NCBI GenBank assembly: GCA_016748015.1
Contig: JAAOMT010000761.1
Coordinates: 173,958-237,957, forward strand
Origin: Geosiphon pyriformis
Lineage: Eukaryota > Glomeromycota > Glomeromycetes > Archaeosporales > Geosiphonaceae
Direction of reading: 5' to 3'
Length of the DNA stretch: 64,000 nucleotides
Both the position numbers and the translations under genes were made by a program. Under the pieces are notes generated by a model. That model searched no databases. It was not told the origin of the DNA and saw nothing but the letters and a program-made list of their open reading frames with translations. Below, piece by piece: positions 56,407 through 64,000 of the stretch. The stretch's first letter is position 1. Every line of letters begins with the position of its first letter.

Positions 56407-58270
56407 TGGGATAACAGAGGTAGGGATGAACCTGAACCAGAATACAAGAAATCCAATTTCACTATGATTGAACTGAATGAAGCCTCCAAAGCAGACATTT
56501 TAGACTCCAAACTGCCTAACTTAGAAGTGAGAACCTTTGAACCACTCGAACTAAGACCATCTGCAGATCCACCACCACTTGAAAAAAAGGGAGTAAGTGA
56601 AGCCAACATATCATCCAAAGCCATATCTGAATCCACAACCAGAGCTGAAGGCACAGAAACAGCCAAAGGAGAAGCACAAAATGGAGACACTAATGGCACT
56701 AGTTCAACGAAACCCAATTTTTTAAGAATGACAGAAACTTGATCTGCTAGAATTTCCAAAAAGCACTTCAAAACTGCCAAACGCTCACCCAATCTATCAA
56801 CTTAAGGACTGGAAGAACCCAAAGAGAGAAGTGGACCACTAAAGAGCAAACCAGAACCAAAAAAAGAGCCACCAGAAGAGAAGTCAAGAAACACTACCTG
56901 AGTTTGTGATTTGCCACCAAAGACAGCAGGGCGAGAGATTGGAATTTTTTTTTTCTCATACAACTTGGCCAACTGAAAACAATCAAAACCAGAAACAAGC
57001 TTTTTGAATGAACTTGAGAGTTCAGAAGATGATGCAACCAATACATTACACTCCAGAGTCAAATGGTCAAAATGCTCACACTTCCCACATTTAACCAAAT
57101 CTAATCTGGCCCATGAGAGTTGCACACTACCAAAAATAGGCTCAGTATGAAAGGCAGTATCTAAATCCTCCTCAAATTCAAAGCCAACCACATCACAACA
57201 AACCCTATTGTCAGTGTCTAAAAATTGATTAATAATGCAGGTTTTTCCACTAGTCCTATCCAAAAGAGTACCAAGATCATGTGCAGTTGTTTCCATTGGC
57301 AAGGTAAACAGAAGCACCCTGAATTGGTCTCTAGAAGCCCAAGTTTCATGATCCCTCATAGCCATAGTCACACAAACTGAGTCTTTCCCAATCAAAAATG
57401 ACCATCTTAAAGTCAACTGCACAGCTTGATCAGAATTGGCAAATTCTACCACAGCCTTTTGCCATAAACCAATTAGTTGAATTTTAATTGATTTAATTTC
57501 GTCAAATTTGGCTACTGCAGTGATGATCATATCCTTAGGCGTGTTCATGAGAATTTTCTTAATCACTATGGCCCAATCTGAACGAATTCCTTGTTTCTTA
57601 AGATCACTGTTTACATTGATTCCATTTTCACCAGCCAATAAAACAGTTTTCTTTATGCTTTCCTCTAATGTAAACATTGATCTGATAATCCCCTCAAATT
57701 TTGAGAGGGTAGTGGCCCTCCCAAAACCATTGATTTTTGAAAAATTTTTCTGATGAATTGAGTTTTTTGCATAGCTGATTTCCTTTCCACAACCAAAAGA
57801 TTAATGTCTAAAGCAAATAATTTCTTAACTGACACCTCTGCAGGAGTTTTGATGATCTTGGAATCAATCCAAATCTTATCCAAAAGAATCTTTTTCTTAA
57901 GAGGGAGCAGAAGGGGCTTCACTTTTTCATCCATTTCAAAATCAGAAGAACTAATAGGAGAACTGAAATTCATACCAGTATTCACTTATTTAGCTTTGGA
58001 AGTATTAACAGCTGAGTCCAAGAGAGAACCATCAAAACCACCAAACATACTAACATCTTCATCATTACCAGATAGGCTCTCTATATTAGAATATACACAA
58101 GCATCAGAACCAGACTTCAAAGAAATATTCTTTTCATCACTAGAGTGTTTAACATTCCCAAGAGAAGCCTTCTTTCTTTGTGAAAAGAAACCACCAGCAA
58201 GACCATGAAACACACTCTTAGGAGTTTTCTTACTAGACATGCTGCCACTAGAGACAGCCTTTAAATCCAT
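56403..58270 (-). pseudogene. LINE-D ORF1 (RRM and CCHC protein)
   Basis: ATG at 58,270 begins MDLKAVSSGSMSSKKTPKS and keeps the start codon lost in LINE-B. A Ser-rich region, a stop near 57,986 and a frameshift near 57,740 (FQKINGFGRATTLSKFEGII continues in another frame) precede the RRM-like part WAIVIKKILMNTPKDM...SIKIQLIGLWQKAVVEF (57,430-57,590). The knuckle is CGKCEHFDHLTLEC near 57,050-57,095. A further stop lies near 56,802, then a Ser-rich coiled-coil-like end SLPLLSQ. The final TGA overlaps the ORF2 ATG as ATGA (56,403-56,406). Confidence 0.88.
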
Positions 58271-58459
58271 GATGAAAGGGTTGTCAGTTAAAGAAATATT
58301 GATATATTATTAACAAGAAAAAACAAAAGACTTCTTTTCTCAGAAAAGTGCTCATTGGGGTTTTTTGGAGATAGGAGAGAAAAAAAAATTAATTAATTAA
58401 AATATAAAAATACAATCTAATTTATATATTAAACTATAATTTTTTTTTTGTTTTCTTAA

Positions 58460-59782
58460 TATTATTAAATATTTTCATAATTTTTAATGCAAAAATTACA
58501 ACAATATACTAAAAAAATTACTATTAAAATCATGTAAAAAAAATTTATATTATCAAATTTAATTAAAAAATTAACCAACAAATAAAAAATAAAAAATTAA
58601 TAATCAACTTAATAATAATAAAAAGATATATTACAATCCATTATTTAATTAAATTGAATACAAAAAAATCTTGACAAACTAAAAACACCAATAAAAATTA
58701 AAAATTGTTATATGTAATCTAATAACAACAAACTTATATATGCTTTAAAATTTTTATATATTACTATTTATACAGTATAATATTTTAGATCTGTAATTAC
58801 CATTTAAAAAAATTACCAAAAAATATAATTAATTAATTTATGTTTGATTATATTGATTCTAATTTTAAATTTAGTTATTTAAATTTAATTATTTAAATTA
58901 TTTACTTCTGAAAAAATAATATATTAAATAAGTTTATAATTGAATTAAGTAATTTAATATATATAAATAATTAATATATTTTAAGTGGTTTTAATATAAT
59001 ATGTAAATTTTATGTAATTTAACTATATATATAATTTTCTGTAAATTAAAAAAAGTATTAATTTTATATTAAGTCAATTTTTTCTTATAACTTTATAATA
59101 AGTAGTCAGTTATTTTTTATATATTTTTTTTTTTTTTTTTCTCAAGCTTTAAATAATTTTTATTAATATTTGAAGTATATATATATTCTTTATTATCTTT
59201 TTAAATTTTTTATTACTTTTTAGTCTTTTAATATATATTATTAATATTTTATGTTATGTTTTATTTTACTAAATAAATTATTAATTTTGTTATTTGTTTT
59301 TGTTTTTTTTATAGTGTTAATTAAGTAATAAAAAGTATTATATTGTTAGAATTGGTCTTAATAATAATATTTTAATTAATTAAATATTTTAGTTATGTTT
59401 TTTTTATTTTCACTTTTAAAACAAATTTTTAAATATCACACTTTTTTAATAATTTTTTGAAAAAATTCTGGTTATGCTTTTGTTAAATAGTTTGTTTTCT
59501 GATTTTATTTGCTTTTTATATTCTAAATATAAATTTAATTGTTTTTTTTTATAAAACTTATATTAAGACTAATTCTTTTACAAAAATAAATAGTAATAAT
59601 AAAACTTTTTTTTATTTTAACAATTTGTTTAATATTTTTTCATTTTTTTAAATATTAAAACAATCTATATAATTATATATATACTATAGTTAATAGTAAT
59701 ATACATGATTATATATATTGCTGGAAAAAAGTATTGTTATTGTTAAAAAAATTTTTAAAACCATGTTTTTTTTCTAGTAATA
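58460..59782 (+). repeat. Strongly eroded solo LTR of the compact-element family
   Basis: Collinear over its whole length with the LTRs at 23,194 and 24,754. Shared landmarks: AATGCAAAAATTACAACA near 58,490, ATCTTGACAAACTAAAAACACC near 58,672, AAAAAAGTATTAATTTTATATT (hairpin 1 region, near 59,050) and TTATTGTTAAAAA...CTAGTAATA at the end. The start reads TATTATT for TGTTACC. Flanks TTAA (58,456-58,459) and TCAA (59,783-59,786) fit a 4-bp target duplication with one C-to-T change. No second LTR or interior follows, so it is a solo LTR. It sits just outside the 5' end of LINE-D. Confidence 0.8.
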
Positions 59783-62700
59783 TCAAAAATAAAATCTTGT
59801 TTTTAAAAAATATATAAAGTTTTTTATTATAAATTCTAAATCAATTATTTGGCTTTGAAAATTAAGATCAAAATCATGTTTATTAATTAATAATATTATT
59901 TTAGCAAGTTTTTAAGAAAATATTGTTATACTATACTTAATTAAATTATATACTAATTGATTAAAAACATGTATTTTAACTAAAAAATAATCAAAATCAA
60001 ATACATAAAACATTTTATAATATTTAAAAATGTTTTTTATATGGCAGAAATTTTTATTTAAAATTTTATAATATAAATAAATAAAAATTAATAATTGATT
60101 ATTGCAAAAAATATTATTTGTATTCTTTAGATTTATTAGTAAATAGACTAATAGAATCAACTTTTGTTATATAATAACTAAAAAATTATAATCTGGTAGT
60201 ATAATTAGTTTTTAAAAACTTTGCATAATTTGAAAAATATTTTTAACTGTAAAAATACCAAAAAAAATTTGGCTTTGTTGTTTTGTAAAATAATTACAAA
60301 TTAAATAAGAAATAAAACTACAAATTATTTAACTCTTTTATTAAAACAAAATAATAATATTTATTAGAGAGTTTTTTTATTATTTTATAAAACAAAAGCA
60401 ATTATAATATTGATTAAATAATAGTTAGCTTTTACTATATTGTAGTTAATTAATATAACAATAAATAATTATTCAAAATAATATGAAAAAAAAATTTATT
60501 TTAAAGCTTTATAAAAATATTTAATAATTTTAATTTTTATAACTTCTTTTTTTTTGTTTATTGCTTTAAATTTAATACATTTATAAATATGTTATGTAAT
60601 TTTAAAAATTAGATTAAAAGAGATAAATAATTAAATAAGTCATATTTTATAACTTTTTAATATTTTTTCAAGATTTTTGCTTTTTTTGTCTGATTTTTAT
60701 TTTGGTATCTTGGATAACACTTTAATTTTTTAATTTTTTTATTATGTAAAATCTTTTTAAAATTTGTAATATAGATTAGAAAATTATGTTAAATTTTCAA
60801 GTTAATATTAGAATTATAGATTTGTTAAAGTTTAATAAACTTTTTATTACTTGTATTAATATTTTTTATAGCTTTTTTTTATGCAAAAGCATTAGAAAAA
60901 GTTATATTATTTACAATAATTTCTTCAATTGTTTTTAAAATAATTGAAATTAGATTAATTTAAATAGTTTTAAAGTTTTAAAATAGTATTATTAGTTATA
61001 AAAATACAGAAAATCTTAAATTAAAATTAGAATTGCCAGATATTTTTCAATTTTTCTTTTAATTTTTTGCAAAATTTATGCCAATTTTTTTTTCATGTAT
61101 TAATATATTCAATACATAAATTAAACTTTTAATATGCTAGATTTTTTGTATTTATTATATAATTATATTCAAATATATTGCAAAATTTCTGGTTTTAATT
61201 TGTAAAAGTTTTATAAATATAAAACTTATTATATTGTAATACAGTTAAAAAAACTTACATATTAAAAAAGTTTAACAATAAATAAAATTAAAAATATAAT
61301 ATTAAAAATATAATAGATTAAAAATAAAAAATGTGAATAAAAAACACATTAAATCAAAAAATAAAAAATACATTAGATTAAAAAATAAAAAACACATTAA
61401 ATTAAAAAATAAAAAACACAAATTTTGTGATTATTTTTATATAAATAAAACAATATAATAAGTTAAAATATTTAAGTTAATATATTTTTATAATAATTTT
61501 ATTTATAAATTTAATTATATTTATTATATAAGTTTGATTATATTATGCTATAATTGTGTATTATAAATAATATATTATTATAATATAAAATAATAATATT
61601 ATAGAATATTTAATTATAAATTTTATCAAGAAAAAAAATGGTTTTATAGTAATTAATAATAATTTAATATATATTTGTTCCCTAATTATATAATAGTTTT
61701 ATTTATATTTAACTTTAAAATATTATTATTTTATTTTATTTTAATTAATAAAACCAATTTAATTAATTTAATTTCAAAAAAGTTAACTTAAATCTAATTA
61801 TAAAATTTATAATAATAATAATAAAAAAACCAAAATATTATATTAGCAAAATAAATTATAAAAAAATTAAGATTAATTACAGATATTAATAAAGCTTAAA
61901 AAAATAAATTATTTTATAATTTATAAATAAATAATTTATATTTAATACTTAATAATTAAAAATTATTTTAGATACATTTTTTTTTAAATATTAGTTTTAA
62001 TAATAATATTATTAAATTTAATTTAAAAGCCAAAAATAACAATAACATATTTTAATTATTAAATAAAAAAATTATAAATATATATTTAAAAAACCAAAAA
62101 AAAAAATTTTTTTTTTATATACTTAAAAATTTTTCAAAGATCATATTTTAATAAAAAGAAATTTTTCTGTTTTTTTTTAATTTAATAATTTATTTTTTTT
62201 AATAGTTTAAAATATAAAATATTTTTTTATAGATTCTTCTATTATAACAAAAGTATAAAATTTGTAACAGAATTTTTATCTTATATTCTGTTATTTTTAT
62301 TTTTTTATAAGTATTTTTGTTAATATTATCTTTTTGTTGTTATAAAACTAATTTAATATATTATTTTAAATAGTTTTTAAGTTTTATTTATAAAACACAA
62401 TAAAACCAAATTATTAATTTTAAAAATAATATAATTAAATAAATAATTTATTAAAATAGTTTTAAACATGGTTTTAAAAATAATCATTTTTTTAATCAAA
62501 ATAAAAAAAAATTTAATACTGTTTTTTTAATAATAATAACTTTTTTATAATATTTAACAAAATAAAGTCTAATTATTACTTAATATAATATAATTAATTA
62601 AATATAATTAGCTATTTAAGCCAATTAAACTATATTTTAATTATAATTTTATTACTAAAACTTAAAAAAATTAGTTATATAAATATAAACTATTATAATA

Positions 62701-63877
62701 TTAAGTTTAAAACAATTTTAAGTCTTATATATTATATGATTTTAGTTTTTAGTAATAAAAATTTATTATAAATCAGATTAAACTTAATTTAATATAATAA
62801 ATACAGATGTTTTAGACATTTTGCTTTAGAAAACAATTTTTTATAAATGTTGTATTTTTTAATATAAGAAGTTTAGAAAATTATTTTTTTAAAATAATTA
62901 TTTATAATTAATCTGCTTATATACTAAAAAAAAGTTTATATTTTGTGACTGGTTTTTTTAATAATAAGTTTTAAATTCAAAAAATATTAACAGTTTTTTT
63001 TATATTAATTAAATTTTATAAAAAATAGTTTTTAGTTAATTTAAATATTTTTGGCTTAAAAATATTTTTATTTTAATTTATTTTGTTTATAAATTCTTAT
63101 TTTTTTTGAAATTTTTTATATCTTTTTTTTAATTAACTTTTGAATATTTTTTGTTAATTAAAACTTTTTTCTTATAATATTTTTAAATTTGTTTGTTTTT
63201 TTGATAATTTTAATTGCTTTAAAATCTAATATAGATTTAAATATAATTTTAAAAATTTTAGATATATTATTTAAGTCTTATACTAATAATTTTAATAGCT
63301 TTTTATTATTATAGTTAAATAAATAAACTAATAAATAGCAAGAAAAAACTGTATTATATGATGATAAAATAATTAAAAAGATAATTCAATATTAATAAGT
63401 AAATTAAATTAATAAAGATTTAATATTTAAGATTAGTTTTATAAATATTTCAGTTGTTATTTTTTTTAAAAGATAATAAAAAAATTTAAAGATAGAAAAA
63501 TAGTTTATATTATTACCAAAAAATAATACATTAATATAATTCTATGTCTTATATTAGCATTTTTAAAATTTTAATATTAGATATTAGTTGTACTTTTTAG
63601 TAAATATATTTTATAAACAAGCTTAAAAACAAATTATACAGAAAAAACTACTAAATTTTTACAATTTATTAAAATTTTTAGACAAATTAACAATCTTTTT
63701 ATTTGGTAAATTATTTAAAAAAAAACAGAAATTTTTTATAAAAAATTGTATTTATAATATTATTAAATATATTATTATTTATACAATCTAAAAATTTGTA
63801 TTATTTAAACTAAATATATAATAAATCAGATAACATAATATAATTAATTTTACAATAATTAAAAAAATTTTTTTTTA
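59783..63877. other. AT desert without supported gene
   Basis: Extremely AT-rich. A minus-strand frame at 59,912-60,160 (FDYFLVKIHVFNQLVYNLIK) looks a little protein-like but I cannot assign it. No RNA gene or clear terminal repeat seen. Likely further ghost transposon DNA, given the rest of the window. Confidence 0.45.
61300..61425. repeat. AT-rich tandem repeat, about 30-bp unit
   Basis: Units of the form ATTAAAAAATAAAAAACAC recur about four times with small changes (GATTAAAAAATAAAAAACAC). Low complexity; no function suggested. Confidence 0.55.
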
Positions 63878-64000
63878 TTCACTTTTAACAAGTACAGTCC
63901 AACCACTACTTAAATACATAAAATTAAATAAGATTTTAAATTAAATGTGGCTCATGCCTTTTTTACATGTGACTGGACACTCATTCTAATCAAGACAGCA
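63878..64000 (-). mobile_element. LINE-E, 3' end only (enters from the right edge)
   Basis: On the minus strand: GTGTCCAGTCAC (63,969-63,980) at the position of the LINE 3' palindrome, ACATGT, then TGGTTGGACTGTACTTGTTAAAA near 63,880-63,902, matching the LINE-B end (GTTGGACTTCACTCATTAAAA). An A-rich tail follows toward lower coordinates. The body of the element lies beyond the window. Confidence 0.7.

Larger units (their letters stand above)
51601..58388 (-). mobile_element. LINE-D, full-length Tad/I-like LINE (minus strand)
   Basis: Leader (TCTCTCCTATCTCC start near 58,385), ORF1, ORF2, 3' UTR with GTGGCTAGTCAT (51,706-51,717 on the opposite strand) and the TTGGACTTCACTCGTTAAAA end near 51,620 are present in about 6.8 kb. 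It is the same subfamily as LINE-B by ORF1. Fewer stops than LINE-A or LINE-B, but the RT catalytic Asp pair is lost. Confidence 0.95.

Noticed and set aside
59912-60160. 82-codon minus-strand frame rich in Ile, Tyr and Phe
   Set aside because: Typical of translated AT-rich DNA; no recognisable motif, though a ghost gene cannot be excluded.
1-64000. CRISPR arrays, tRNA or rRNA genes, bacterial promoters or operons
   Set aside because: None seen. The window is eukaryotic repeat DNA; the tandem arrays have no conserved spacer pattern of a CRISPR kind.

Overview
This is a very AT-rich eukaryotic window made almost entirely of transposable elements in different stages of decay. I found no intact gene, no tRNA or rRNA, and no bacterial-style operon. 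A short GT...AG intron, Tad/I-like LINEs with an RRM and CCHC ORF1, Ty3/gypsy elements with a dUTPase-like module, Tc1/mariner elements and kinase-like relics fit a fungus. My best guess is an arbuscular mycorrhizal fungus (Glomeromycotina, Rhizophagus-like); this is recognition from memory, not a search result.

Layout. 1-5906: a Ty3/gypsy element on the minus strand (gypsy-1), from its 5' LTR to the start of reverse transcriptase at the window edge. 5935-6750: ghost of an ORF1-like protein of another LINE family. 8764-11980: LINE-A (+), cut off at its 3' side. 13151-14497: mariner-A. 14770-15500: ghost LINE ORF1. 17600-19122: kinase-like pseudogene (-). 19950-29750: LINE-B (+), split by a compact LTR element (23194-26172). 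31560-32230: unknown pseudogene. 33375-34186: three minisatellite-like arrays. 35690-38313: ghost Ty3/gypsy integrase with its LTR (gypsy-2, +). 38330-39098: LINE-F fragment (-), ending at mariner-B (39099-40450). 40650-44259: low-copy-looking relics including a second kinase-like pseudogene with an intron. 44521-51250: LINE-C (+), the best preserved element. 51601-58388: LINE-D (-). 58460-59782: strongly eroded solo LTR of the same family as the LTRs in LINE-B. 63878-64000: 3' end of LINE-E (-), entering from the right edge.

Unifying pattern. Decay is dominated by C-to-T and G-to-A transitions. Premature stops in the LINEs fall where another copy has Trp, Gln or Arg. The two LTRs of the element inside LINE-B differ almost only by transitions, with no length change. 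Back-reading the transitions turns parts of the AT 'deserts' into recognisable ORFs (integrase, LINE ORF1, LINE ORF2, LTRs), so much of the desert sequence is probably heavily deaminated transposon DNA.

How the parts work together. Autonomous LINEs encode an RRM/CCHC ORF1 and an endonuclease-RT-RNase H-zinc finger ORF2, with overlapping stop and start codons between them and a conserved palindrome near the 3' end. The compact LTR element lacks all protein domains but has gypsy-1-like LTR termini and the same primer-binding core, so it probably depended on a gypsy-1-like element.
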